From contig NZ_JAXMIH010000023.1 of the NCBI RefSeq assembly GCF_034366625.1, positions 248,001 through 312,000 of the forward strand: a DNA stretch of 64,000 bases, written 5' to 3'. Positions 35,052-43,984 of the stretch are shown here, piece by piece; the stretch's first letter is position 1; the number at the start of each line of letters is the position of its first letter. The translations under genes and the position numbers were made by a program. Under the pieces are notes generated by a model. The model was not told where the DNA came from and searched no databases. It saw nothing but the letters and a program-made list of their open reading frames with translations. The stretch is from Prosthecobacter sp. (GTDB taxonomy: Bacteria > Verrucomicrobiota > Verrucomicrobiia > Verrucomicrobiales > Verrucomicrobiaceae).

Positions 35052-35948
35052 ATGAAACCAGACATCTACGAACAGGTCACAGACCGCATCATCACCCAGC
35101 TTGAATCAGGGGTTGTCCCTTGGAAATCGCCATACTTCTCGAAGGTCGGATTTCCCCGCAACTTCTCCACCGGCAGAGCCTATCAGGGCATTAACGTCTT
35201 CCTGCTTGGAAGTCTGCGCTTCACCTCGCCTCACTTCCTGACCTTCATTCAGGCCAAGGAGCTTGGCGGACACGTCCGCAAAGGGGAACAAGGTTCCCTT
35301 GTCGTGAAATACGGCACCTACACCAGGCACGAGGACCAAGCCCCCGCCATTGAGGACGAGGCAGAGACGCGCCGCTTTTTGAAGGCTTACACCGTGTTTC
35401 ATGCTTCGCAGATCGAAGGCATCGAATTCCCGCAGCCCGATAATCTGCCCGAGCTTTCCATCACACAGAAGACAGACCGCGCCCGCGAGATCGTCGCAGC
35501 GATGCCAAACGCCCCCGCCATCCATGACGGGAATGCGGTTCCCTGCTATCGGCCCAAGACTGACAGCGTTCACATGCCGGAGCGTGGTTTCTTCGAGAGT
35601 GAAGAAGCGTATTATTCCACCCTCTTTCACGAGCTGAGTCACAGCACCGGCCACGCCTCACGCCTTGCCCGTAAGTCACTGCTTGAGAACAAGGGCATTG
35701 ATGCCGCTGGCGACACGGCCCGCAAAGTCTATGCCGAGGAGGAATTGGTGGCAGAAATGGGTGCTTCATTCCTGAACGCCCACGCCGGCATCATGGAGGA
35801 CGAAATCAGCAACTCCGCCGCCTACCTGCAAAGCTGGATTGATGCCCTCAAAGGCAAGGACGCCAAAAGCTGGATTGTCCGCGCTGCATCGCAGGCACAG
35901 AAGGCAGCCAACTACATCTTGAACATTCAGCCGGAGGTTCTGCCATGA
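35052..35948 (+). CDS. ardC: ArdC-family antirestriction protein (zincin-like metallopeptidase)
   Basis: This 298-aa protein has the N-terminal ssDNA-binding ArdC domain (DIYEQVTDRIITQLESGVVPW...GRAYQGINVFLL) and a C-terminal zincin domain with HELSH (H193, E194, H197) and EELVAEMGASFL. ArdC proteins protect incoming single-stranded plasmid DNA from host restriction during conjugation. The start follows a strong AGGAGG site. It overlaps the next small gene (ATGA). Its presence in the same element as BREX means that the element carries both anti-restriction and restriction-like functions. Confidence 0.93.
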   Translation: MKPDIYEQVTDRIITQLESGVVPWKSPYFSKVGFPRNFSTGRAYQGINVFLLGSLRFTSPHFLTFIQAKELGGHVRKGEQGSLVVKYGTYTRHEDQAPAIEDEAETRRFLKAYTVFHASQIEGIEFPQPDNLPELSITQKTDRAREIVAAMPNAPAIHDGNAVPCYRPKTDSVHMPERGFFESEEAYYSTLFHELSHSTGHASRLARKSLLENKGIDAAGDTARKVYAEEELVAEMGASFLNAHAGIMEDEISNSAAYLQSWIDALKGKDAKSWIVRAASQAQKAANYILNIQPEVLP

Positions 35949-36139
35949 GCTCCTTGCTTGCCCTCTCAGATGCCGAGCTGATCGAATTGGCAGACCTTAC
36001 CGATGCGGAGTTTGACGAGCTGGAAAACCAGCTCGCACTTCGCGCCGCGTGCCTTGGCTGGACTGGCGACCCCATGCGCCAGCCGCTCGAAACCGTCGTC
36101 GCCATCGTGCGCGGCATCATCTCCAAACGCATCGACTAA
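35945..36139 (+). CDS. Small acidic protein downstream of ardC
   Basis: This 64-aa protein (MSSLLALSDAELIELADLTDAEFDELENQL...) is helical and acidic. Its ATG overlaps the ardC stop (ATGA), which argues for translational coupling. Function unknown. Confidence 0.6.
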   Translation: MSSLLALSDAELIELADLTDAEFDELENQLALRAACLGWTGDPMRQPLETVVAIVRGIISKRID

Positions 36140-36149
36140 AGCGCACACC

Positions 36150-36368
36150 ATGAATGCCCTTGTCAAAGTCACCGGACCCCACGCCAGAGCCGTCAGAATA
36201 GAAGACAAGCCCCGCGCCGCTTGGCGCGTTGCCGTGATCGAAACGCAGAACCGGAAGCCGCAAGGCAAGGTTTATCAATGCCTCAGCTATCGCCGCGCTG
36301 TCTCGTTATCCTGCAATATGGCGCATGACCGGAGATTGCATCTTCACCTTGAGGCATTGCCCCGATAG
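36150..36368 (+). CDS. Small basic protein of unknown function
   Basis: This 72-aa protein (MNALVKVTGPHARAVRIEDKPRAAWRVAVIETQNRKPQG...) starts 10 nt after the previous stop. The line RVAVIETQNRKPQGKVYQCLSYRRA looks like a conserved beta-rich family of mobile elements, but I cannot name it. Likely part of the ardC unit. Confidence 0.55.
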   Translation: MNALVKVTGPHARAVRIEDKPRAAWRVAVIETQNRKPQGKVYQCLSYRRAVSLSCNMAHDRRLHLHLEALPR

Positions 36369-36618
36369 GGGCGCAAATCAGGCCGGATGTGCCGTCATTT
36401 TGGCAGTCTCCCAACACTTGGAGGGTGCGCACTCCCTGCCTTTCAGATGGCAAGCTAAAGTCCCCGCCGACCGCTCAAGCAGAAAATTGGTTCCCCCTGA
36501 AGGTCTCCCCCAATTTTCGGCTTTGACCGGCTCGCTTCGCTTCGGCTTGAAGGGACTTTGTTTTGCTTTGCCATCAGGCAGCGAGAGGCGCCGCCCAACA
36601 TAAAAAGGAGACAGAGCC
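36369..36618 (+). other. Non-coding leader before the 99-aa gene
   Basis: 250 bp without a gene. A hairpin pairs GAAAATTGG (36482-36490) with CCAATTTTC (36510-36518). The ribosome site AAAGGAGA lies ~10 nt before the next ATG. The style matches the other long leaders of this element. Confidence 0.4.
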
Positions 36619-36918
36619 ATGAACGACAACACCAACAATCAAGACGCTGATTTTGAAACGCCCCTTTTCCCAGGGCATCAAACTTCAATGGAATGCATCG
36701 AACAAATGATCGACTTCACGCCAGATATTGAATCCGAGTATGCCTTGCTGATGACCCGCGATCTGTTCCGAGGCGCACCCGACCTGCTAGATGCTGCAAA
36801 GTTTGCCTTCCAAGAACTTCAAAAACTATGCGATTCGCAGCCTACACTTTCCGCTGTTTCCAAACGGCTCAACGCTGCGATTGCCGCAGCGACACCGCCG
36901 CGCCCTCTGATGGCGTAG
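36619..36918 (+). CDS. Small protein of unknown function
   Basis: This 99-aa protein (MNDNTNNQDADFETPLFPGH...) ends in a helix LLDAAKFAFQELQKLCDSQPTLSAVSKRLNAAI. It has a good ribosome site and a long leader. No family recognised. Confidence 0.65.
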   Translation: MNDNTNNQDADFETPLFPGHQTSMECIEQMIDFTPDIESEYALLMTRDLFRGAPDLLDAAKFAFQELQKLCDSQPTLSAVSKRLNAAIAAATPPRPLMA

Positions 36919-37102
36919 GCGGCCACGCCTCCCGATGCAATGCCATGAACCAGAAGCGCCGCTCTCTTTCGCTCACTCTGCGAATACTTTTGGAAGTCCC
37001 CGCCCTGCCCGTCCCTTGGTGCGGCTCCGCAAGGCATCGCCTATAGACTCAGAAACCAGAGTTTGAGTTCTTCACACGATTACTGCAGCGGCAATTGGCT
37101 CA

Positions 37103-38413
37103 CTACTGAGGCCCCTTGCCCCACATCTCCACCGCTTGAATTCTCCCCACAGGCTGTTTGAGCTTGGCAACTTCGCGAAGCTCTGAGCCATCAGGTTTCA
37201 TCCTGAAAATCCCATTGCGAGTCGCGAAGACTACCACGCCAAGCTCGCGCATCAAAGCCAGCGGAGCTGACTTGTCGTAGCCGACAAGATAAGGTTCGGC
37301 CAACACTCGCTGCGGTTCACTGCCAATGGTTTTGATCCAGGTGCCGCGAAGTTTCATGTCCGGGATTTCCCGTGAATAGATCAGCGTGTCGTGGCTCACC
37401 CAGGTGATATTGTCGGCTTTGATGTCAAGGCTCTCCGCTTTTTTTGCCTGAACATCCACCAGCACCAACCCGTTGCCGCCGAAGCAGAGCAAATACCGCC
37501 CATCCAGCGACGGCATGGAAAACTTCTGGCAGTCAAAAGGCAATGTCGCCACTTCCTCTATCGTTCCTTTCTTGCGATCAAACACTCCCACCGTCTTCCC
37601 AGGCAGAAGGAACGCGCAGGCATTATTGTTCAGCCATTGATAATCCGAGACCTTGCCCGCACTTTTAGGGAACATGGCGGCTTCCGGCTTGTCGATGTCA
37701 AAAGCAAAGAGGCTTGCTTCCTCCTCACCCAGCATGACCTCGCAGTCTGGCGAGCGGCGCTTCATGTTATAGTGCAGGGGCAACGATATTTGCTGCAAGT
37801 CACCCGTGCTCAAATCTACACGCAAGAGCTTGCCCTGTTGGTTTACCAGACAAGCTTTTTCAGAGGCAAGCGACAGGTTCGCAGAGAAGTATAGTGCATT
37901 GAACTGGCCGTAATGCGTGGCCTGCCGCTCGTTGATGAACTTGAATGCGGTCCAGTCAATACCCGCGATCCAGATGTCGCCGTCCTTCACATACATGGCC
38001 TGGCTGCCGTCATTGGTGAATGCGGGCGGCGTTTCAACGCCCATCACGCCGTCCTGCTTTCCATCCAGCCCGAACCTCATGATGCCGCGTTCCGCTTGCA
38101 CCATGAGATGCCTGCTTTCAGGATAGTAAAACACGCGCATCGGAATGCCGCGCAGCCAGTTTTTGAAGATCACTTCACCTGTGCTGATGTCATAGAGGTC
38201 ACCGCCCACCAGGGCCAGCCAGCCCAGCTTGTCGGGAAGCTCTTCAGCTTTCTTTTTGATCTCTGCCACCACGGCGGGATCAGGTTTCGCAAACTCCCAG
38301 CGCGGCATCGTGCGCTTGAAGAACCACCATGCACCAAACAAGCCCGTGCTGAGCAGCACCACGCCGATGGCAATCGCGTATTTCGGGAACGCCTTCAGTA
38401 TGCGCCAGTTCAT
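37103..38413 (-). CDS. Membrane-anchored beta-propeller-like protein, third gene of relaxase operon
   Basis: This 436-aa protein has a single N-terminal membrane anchor (AIAIGVVLLSTGLFGAWWFF) and a large part outside the cytoplasm made of repeated beta segments (LALVGGDLYDISTGEVIF, GKLLRVDLSTGDLQQISL, TVGVFDRKKGTIEEVATL, GIFRMKPDGSELREVAKL) that fit a six- or seven-bladed propeller. It starts 5 nt after the 138-aa gene and belongs to the relaxase transcription unit. No known mating-pore family fits; it might contact a partner in the envelope, or be cargo. Confidence 0.75.
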   Translation of the reverse strand: MNWRILKAFPKYAIAIGVVLLSTGLFGAWWFFKRTMPRWEFAKPDPAVVAEIKKKAEELPDKLGWLALVGGDLYDISTGEVIFKNWLRGIPMRVFYYPESRHLMVQAERGIMRFGLDGKQDGVMGVETPPAFTNDGSQAMYVKDGDIWIAGIDWTAFKFINERQATHYGQFNALYFSANLSLASEKACLVNQQGKLLRVDLSTGDLQQISLPLHYNMKRRSPDCEVMLGEEEASLFAFDIDKPEAAMFPKSAGKVSDYQWLNNNACAFLLPGKTVGVFDRKKGTIEEVATLPFDCQKFSMPSLDGRYLLCFGGNGLVLVDVQAKKAESLDIKADNITWVSHDTLIYSREIPDMKLRGTWIKTIGSEPQRVLAEPYLVGYDKSAPLALMRELGVVVFATRNGIFRMKPDGSELREVAKLKQPVGRIQAVEMWGKGPQ

Positions 38414-38418
38414 GGAGT

Positions 38419-38835
38419 TTAGTCGGCGGCAGGTGCTTCCTCAGTGAACCCTTTCGGCGGAGTGATGCTGATCTCTTCAACAAAACACTCGTTGTCTTTG
38501 TGATCCTGAAGGTTGCTGTCCGCTTCCTTCACCCACGCGACCCGCTTGCCCTTCACGCCGTTGAAGATTGTGCGCAGGCCACGGCCTTTGATGGTGATGA
38601 GGAAGCCGCCAAATTCCAGGTCGATGCAGCCGCTTTCCGGGTCATGGTTGAACCATAGCAAATCCGTATAGCTGAAACAGGTTTGCAGCCCGTTGCGGAA
38701 CTGCAATTCCAGGAAGTTCTCCTGCATCCCTTCACCGATCAGAATGGAGAAAAACTTATCGCCATCAGGCGTCAGTTCGGCAGGCTTTTCAGCCGCCTGT
38801 CTTGCCTTGAGAATTTCGTCAATTTTGTCAGCCAT
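38419..38835 (-). CDS. Small acidic protein, second gene of relaxase operon
   Basis: This 138-aa soluble protein (MADKIDEILKARQAAEKPAEL...) has a central beta-rich part (FLELQFRNGLQTCFSYTDLLWF, CIDLEFGGFLITIKGRGL) and an acidic tail. It lies between the relaxase (6 nt) and the propeller gene (5 nt). Not recognised. Confidence 0.7.
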   Translation of the reverse strand: MADKIDEILKARQAAEKPAELTPDGDKFFSILIGEGMQENFLELQFRNGLQTCFSYTDLLWFNHDPESGCIDLEFGGFLITIKGRGLRTIFNGVKGKRVAWVKEADSNLQDHKDNECFVEEISITPPKGFTEEAPAAD

Positions 38836-38841
38836 AGTGCC

Positions 38842-41800
38842 TCATTTTTTGATGACGACGGGACGCGGCGCGGCCTGCTTCGTCTTGGTTTCAGTTCTGT
38901 TTTTAGCCTGCCCCTCGCCGGTCTTCCTAATACTTGCTGCTTTTTCCTTTTTGGAGTGCTCCGCCGCACGGTCCGCGTTGCTGTTCTGCAACGGTTTTAC
39001 TTTTGCCCTCCCCATCTTGACCTCTTTCTCTTTGTCTCCCGGCGCAGACCTGCCGCGCACCTTGTCCGCCACTTTCTTGAAATGGCTGGCCGCTGACTCG
39101 TAAGCTTTCACGAGCCGCTCTTTGCGATCTTGAGGGGCTTTCGATGCTGGAGGTTTTTCTTGAGCGACTCCTGTCTTCTTGGCTTCATGCGCCGCCTTCA
39201 GTTCAGCGATCCTCGCGTCCGAGTGCTGGCTTATCTTGGGCCGTGCGATGCCTTTGCTTTGACTGCCCTTTCTCGGTTCTGAAGGATAGCCCTTGGAGCG
39301 GCTTTTGCCGTCCGCGCCAACCAGGTTCCGGCGCATCTCGACGTAGCCCTTCCAGTCGATGACCTCGCCTGTTTTGCGCGGTTCGACCTTCCGGTGCTCG
39401 GTGAGCTGCTTGACGAAGGTTTTGGCACCGTCCAGCCCTTTGCGGCTGTGAACAGCCTCCCGCCATTGTTTTGCACCCAGTTCGCCGTTCATGAAGTTGG
39501 AGAGTTCCTGCGAGGTCAGTTCCGCCAGTTCCACGCCGGACATTCGCGTGGACGTGTTGCCGACCGCCTGCTGCAATTCGCGGCGGTTGTCAGTGTAGAT
39601 GCGGAGGGTTTGTTTGCCACGGCTGCATGACACATAAAATTGTTCACGAGAACTGGCAAGGAACGAATCGGCGCTTTGTGCCACCAGCACGTCGCGGACG
39701 CTCCGGCTCTGGCTGGAATGCGAGGTCTGGCAATAGCCGTGCGCGATATGGCCGTGGTTTGCCGGAAGAATGGCCCCGTTGCTGAGGACGATCTCGCCCT
39801 TCCTGCCGAACTTCTCCACAGCTAAGAGGTTGCCGTTGTTGAGGCGTTTGCCGTTCGTGCTCTCTCCGTTTCGTGTGATGCGAATGCGGTCCCCCTTTGC
39901 CAGGGCGATCTCGCGTTCCTCATAGACCAGAAACTTTGCGGCCTCGTTGAGGGGCAGCGTGCGGGTTTTGCCTGCCTTATTCTGAATTTGCACCGTGCCG
40001 TTTTCGCCCTGCCCCAGCACCTTGAAAATTTCGCCGCGCTTCACGCCCTTGGCGTTCTGATGGAACTGAACAACCAGACCGGCACGGTAGTTCTCAGGAA
40101 GTTGGCGCTCCGCTTCCTCCCACTGCAAGTTCTGGTATTGAAGGAACTTCTTTTCCGCGCCGAGCTGTCCCGCCTCCCGGCGAGCCTCACGAATGGCGTT
40201 CGTGACCTTGGCGCTCTCCGCATGGGTCGGAGAGACGACCAGTGGAAACTCGCCCCGTCGCCCGAAGGCGATGTAATCAGCCGCCAGTTCCCGGTGACGC
40301 TGCGCTTCGTCTGCAATTTCCACGAACGCTCCCAGGCTGTCCAGGCGACGGAAACCGGTTCGGAGGTCGCCTTTGCTGATGGCTTCGATGGCCTTCTTGT
40401 AGTCCTCAACTTCCTGACGCCGGATCTCCGTCACTTCCGCGACGCGAAGACCGGCATGTTTTTGCAGGATGCGAAACGCATCACCCCGCGCCACCGGCGC
40501 GTGCTGTGCGGTGTCGCCAGTGAGGATGACGCGCGTTTTAGGCCCGGCGATTTCCATGATGCGCCACAAGTCCCTTGTGCCAAGCAGGCCCGCCTCGTCG
40601 ATCCAGATGACCTGCCCACGAGCCTGCTTTTGCAGCTTGGTGTTGAGCATCAGATGGGCGACCGTATCGGCACCCGCGAACCCCGCTTCACGGAGGGTTT
40701 CACGGGAAGCGACGGCAGAGGGAGCAAAGGCGAACACCTTTAATCCTTGCGCCTCAATCGCGGCCACCGCGTCTTTCATGAGCGTGGTCTTGCCCACGCC
40801 AGCACCGCCGCGAATCGCCATCACCTGATCGCGGCTGGTGAGCAGATGTTTGACCGCTGCCCGCTGTTCCTCGGAGAGCTTTTCAGAATATGAAAGCCTG
40901 CCCTTGCCGCCCAGCGGCATGGCCGAGTTCCGGCCAGCACGAACAAAAGCAAGGAGGGCGATTTCTTCTGCCAGAACATCCACGGAAGTGCAAAGATGCT
41001 CATCGCCGATCTTGCGCCCAATCAACTGCCGCCGCTCAAACTCAGCTTTGATCGCCTCCGGTGTCGTTTGCCCAACGCCAAAGCGAAGCGCTGCCGCCAG
41101 GATATGGCCGCGTTCCACCACCGATTGCCGCTCGAACAGTTTGGAAATGGCATAGTCCACGGCCTGCCCCGCAGTCACCCTTTCGGCTCCACCCTGCCCA
41201 CGCTCATAGCAAACCTTGGAGATTTGCACCTTTTCGTCATCGGTGAGCCGGACACTCCACGCCGCCAGCAGGTCTGAAAAGGTCATGCCGTGTCGTTTTC
41301 CCTCCCGGCTTGCAGCCCCAAGAGCATCTTTGGCCTTGGCGTCCTTGATGCCCATTTCATCGGCCAGTCGCTCAATTTGAGCGGTGCGCCGCGAGAACTT
41401 CGCTATCACGCTGGCGGGCATTCCCTTGATTTCCCAGCCGCTTTTCCGGCGCTCAATGGCGTAGCCTTGAGCCACTAAACTTGCCGTCAGGCGGGCATGA
41501 AACGCCGCTTCCGCGTAATGCGCTTCGCGCTTGATGGCCCCGAACTCCGCAGCTTTCCATCGCGCCTCCGTTTGGTCGAAAGTCGCGTTGAAAGTGAAAC
41601 AGTGAACGTGCAGATGCGGATCGGGAATGCCACCGACCGGGCGGGAGGTGAAGTGAACAAACTCGGCCCAGGCGAGGTTTCCAGTGACGCGGTTTTCACG
41701 CGCCCCCTTCCTTCTGACTCGGGTTTCCGCCCTCGCCTCAAGTTCCGTCATGGTGTCAGAAACCGCCTGCCGAAACGCTTTCAAAACCTCTTTGTCCTGC

Positions 41801-42099
41801 GTTAGCGCATAAAGCACGGAGAGACTTTTTGGCGCGTGAAAATTGAGGTCATACCCTACCCGGCGACCTTCCTTCGTGCGGGGTGTCAGCTTCTCCCCAG
41901 TGAGGGGATTGCGGTTCTCCACCAGCGCCGCGAACTGCTCCCGATCCACGTCCCCGGACAGCCCCAGCAGGCCCGCAGCGCGGCCATGCCACTTGCCTAC
42001 CACCTCCTGTTTCTCGGAGTAGTAGTCCTCGCGTTTCAGACCTTCCGCATAGTATTTGCGGGCGGCTGCCGCGCTCGTGTGCGCTACAACTCTGAGCAT
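38842..42099 (-). CDS. MobF-family conjugative relaxase-helicase (TraI/TrwC-like)
   Basis: This 1085-aa protein nicks the element at oriT and unwinds it for transfer. The N-terminal relaxase domain has paired tyrosines (Y16/Y17 and Y26/Y27) and the metal-binding histidine triad HLHVH (H162, H164, H166). The central SF1 helicase has the Walker A motif GGAGVGKTT, followed by IWIDEAG and VILTGDTAQHAPV. The C-terminus is long, basic and low-complexity. The gene is divergent from the coupling-protein gene across a 320-bp region with repeated motifs that probably contains oriT. Confidence 0.95.
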   Translation of the reverse strand: MLRVVAHTSAAAARKYYAEGLKREDYYSEKQEVVGKWHGRAAGLLGLSGDVDREQFAALVENRNPLTGEKLTPRTKEGRRVGYDLNFHAPKSLSVLYALTQDKEVLKAFRQAVSDTMTELEARAETRVRRKGARENRVTGNLAWAEFVHFTSRPVGGIPDPHLHVHCFTFNATFDQTEARWKAAEFGAIKREAHYAEAAFHARLTASLVAQGYAIERRKSGWEIKGMPASVIAKFSRRTAQIERLADEMGIKDAKAKDALGAASREGKRHGMTFSDLLAAWSVRLTDDEKVQISKVCYERGQGGAERVTAGQAVDYAISKLFERQSVVERGHILAAALRFGVGQTTPEAIKAEFERRQLIGRKIGDEHLCTSVDVLAEEIALLAFVRAGRNSAMPLGGKGRLSYSEKLSEEQRAAVKHLLTSRDQVMAIRGGAGVGKTTLMKDAVAAIEAQGLKVFAFAPSAVASRETLREAGFAGADTVAHLMLNTKLQKQARGQVIWIDEAGLLGTRDLWRIMEIAGPKTRVILTGDTAQHAPVARGDAFRILQKHAGLRVAEVTEIRRQEVEDYKKAIEAISKGDLRTGFRRLDSLGAFVEIADEAQRHRELAADYIAFGRRGEFPLVVSPTHAESAKVTNAIREARREAGQLGAEKKFLQYQNLQWEEAERQLPENYRAGLVVQFHQNAKGVKRGEIFKVLGQGENGTVQIQNKAGKTRTLPLNEAAKFLVYEEREIALAKGDRIRITRNGESTNGKRLNNGNLLAVEKFGRKGEIVLSNGAILPANHGHIAHGYCQTSHSSQSRSVRDVLVAQSADSFLASSREQFYVSCSRGKQTLRIYTDNRRELQQAVGNTSTRMSGVELAELTSQELSNFMNGELGAKQWREAVHSRKGLDGAKTFVKQLTEHRKVEPRKTGEVIDWKGYVEMRRNLVGADGKSRSKGYPSEPRKGSQSKGIARPKISQHSDARIAELKAAHEAKKTGVAQEKPPASKAPQDRKERLVKAYESAASHFKKVADKVRGRSAPGDKEKEVKMGRAKVKPLQNSNADRAAEHSKKEKAASIRKTGEGQAKNRTETKTKQAAPRPVVIKK

Positions 42100-42420
42100 C
42101 GGTTCATTCTACCACATCTGATTCCGCGAATCCATTTTCGCCGCTTACTCGGCAAAATTTGCCTGCTAGCAAGCTATTGAGCGAGCCAGCAAGGCAGCGA
42201 ACTTGCCACCTTGTCAGGTTGCGAGCTAGCAAGCTGGGAAGGCAGTTTCCGAGCAAGTTTGCCGTCTAGCAAGGAGGCTACCGAGCTAGGAAACTAGCAA
42301 GCTAGCAACATAGCAATATGATCTTCAGACATCTCTCCTTAGCAGTGCTAAGGCTGTGGTTTTTGCTCGCCGCAGAGCGGCTGCGCGGCTAGCTTGCAGT
42401 GACCCCAGCACCCTCCCCTC
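42100..42420. repeat. Intergenic region with repeated CTAGCAAGCT motifs (candidate oriT)
   Basis: Between the divergent relaxase and coupling-protein genes. CTAGCAAGCT occurs exactly at 42166-42175, 42226-42235 and 42294-42303, with degenerate copies around 42183, 42266 and 42302. The same 10-mer occurs twice at 46401-46422 upstream of parA. The position next to a relaxase gene fits oriT; the repeats could bind a relaxosome or partition protein. The nick site cannot be named. Confidence 0.6.
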
Positions 42421-43956
42421 ATGGATGAATTCAGCCTCGCCAAACGTCCCCCATCTGCCCCTACAGGCGCAAAACGAAACTGGCCTGATGACGACGAGGC
42501 GTTGCTGGAATTGAGTGCAGACGGCAAGACCAGCAGGGCTGAAAACTACTGGTGCCTGAAGGATGCCTTTGAGGGTGTCCAGATTTTGGGAGCGACCGGT
42601 TCTGGCAAATCATCAGGGAGTGGGCAAGCCCTCGCCAAGGCGTTCATGGAGTCCAATCTAGGCGGACTGGTTCTGACTGCCAAGAACGACGAAGTGCTCT
42701 CATGGAAGCGCTTCGCCAAGGCCGCAGGCCGTGAGTCAGAATTGCTCATTGTCGGCCCCGACTCACCCCACAGGTTCAACTTCCTGCGCTACGAATTGAA
42801 GCGGCCAGGAACCGGGGCAGGGCACACCGAAAACCTCGTGAACCTGTTTTGCAGCGTGCTTGAAGCCGCCGAGCGAAAACAAGGGCAGGGCGGCGGGCAG
42901 GATGCCTATTGGCAGCGCACATTGAAGCAACTTCTCAGGAATGCGATTGACCTCGCCGTTCTCGCTTTGGACGACATCGACCTGCCGTCCCTCTACCGGA
43001 TCATCACGTCCGCGCCGCGCTCCACAGATGAGGCAGAGAATCCCGACTGGCAGAAGAAATCGGCCTGCTTTGCATTGCTGGAAGTGGCGACGGCAAAAAC
43101 TAAAGATAAGGGCAGGGCGAACGATTTGGAACTGACTCGCGACTTCTGGCTGCGGGAGTTTCCCAGCCTCGCCCCTGAAACCCGCTCCGTGATCGTCTCC
43201 ACCTTCACCAGCATGGCCGACTGTTTTCTGCGCGGCCTGCTGCGTGACCTGTTCTGCACCGATCTCACCTTCACCCCCGAGGACACGTTCAACGGCAAGA
43301 TCATCATCCTCAATCTGCCGGTGAAGGAGTTCAATGAGCTGGGCCAGTTCGCCCAGGTGCTTTTCAAGTTCATCTGGCAGAGGGCCGTTGAACGGAGGAT
43401 TTCTGCGGACATGAGCCGCGAAGCTGCCCAGGCCGCAGCTCGCCCCGTTTTCCTTTGGGCGGACGAATCACAGTTTTTCGTCAATTCCTACGACGCGCTC
43501 TTCCAGAGCACGGCGCGAAGCTCCCGCGCCTGCACCGTTTACCTGACTCAGAACCTCCCCAGCTACTTTTCGGCCTTCGGCGGACAAAACTCCCGCTCCG
43601 ATGCCGAGAGCTTCCTTGGCAACCTTCAAACGAAGATTTTCCACGCCAACGGCGACCCGACCACGAACAACTGGGCAGCGGATTCCATCGGCAAGACGCG
43701 GCAAGCGACGTTTTACGGTGGATTAAATGAAGGGATGGCGAAAGGCGGCACGATGAGCCAGAACGCAGGCGGCAGCATGGTGGTGGAATACGTCGTGCAG
43801 CCGCAAGAGTTCACCATGCTGCGCACGGGTGGCCCTGAATCTGAATATCTTGTGGACTCGATCATTTTTCAAGGCGGGCGGCGATGGCTCGCGACCAAGA
43901 AGGGCGAGCCGGTCGCTCAGAATTTCATCCGGCATGTCTTCTCGCAAAAGTCATAG
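42421..43956 (+). CDS. VirD4/TraD-like type IV coupling protein
   Basis: This 511-aa ATPase has Walker A GATGSGKSSG (residues 57-66), a Walker B-like PVFLWADESQFF and the TraM-recognition-type segment STARSSRACTVYLTQNLPSYF. It lacks N-terminal membrane helices, so it is the soluble form; the next gene encodes a membrane protein that could anchor it. It would bring the relaxase-DNA complex to a mating channel supplied by another element. Confidence 0.9.
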   Translation: MDEFSLAKRPPSAPTGAKRNWPDDDEALLELSADGKTSRAENYWCLKDAFEGVQILGATGSGKSSGSGQALAKAFMESNLGGLVLTAKNDEVLSWKRFAKAAGRESELLIVGPDSPHRFNFLRYELKRPGTGAGHTENLVNLFCSVLEAAERKQGQGGGQDAYWQRTLKQLLRNAIDLAVLALDDIDLPSLYRIITSAPRSTDEAENPDWQKKSACFALLEVATAKTKDKGRANDLELTRDFWLREFPSLAPETRSVIVSTFTSMADCFLRGLLRDLFCTDLTFTPEDTFNGKIIILNLPVKEFNELGQFAQVLFKFIWQRAVERRISADMSREAAQAAARPVFLWADESQFFVNSYDALFQSTARSSRACTVYLTQNLPSYFSAFGGQNSRSDAESFLGNLQTKIFHANGDPTTNNWAADSIGKTRQATFYGGLNEGMAKGGTMSQNAGGSMVVEYVVQPQEFTMLRTGGPESEYLVDSIIFQGGRRWLATKKGEPVAQNFIRHVFSQKS

Positions 43957-43984
43957 GGCAGGGCAACGGTGAACAAATCCACAC

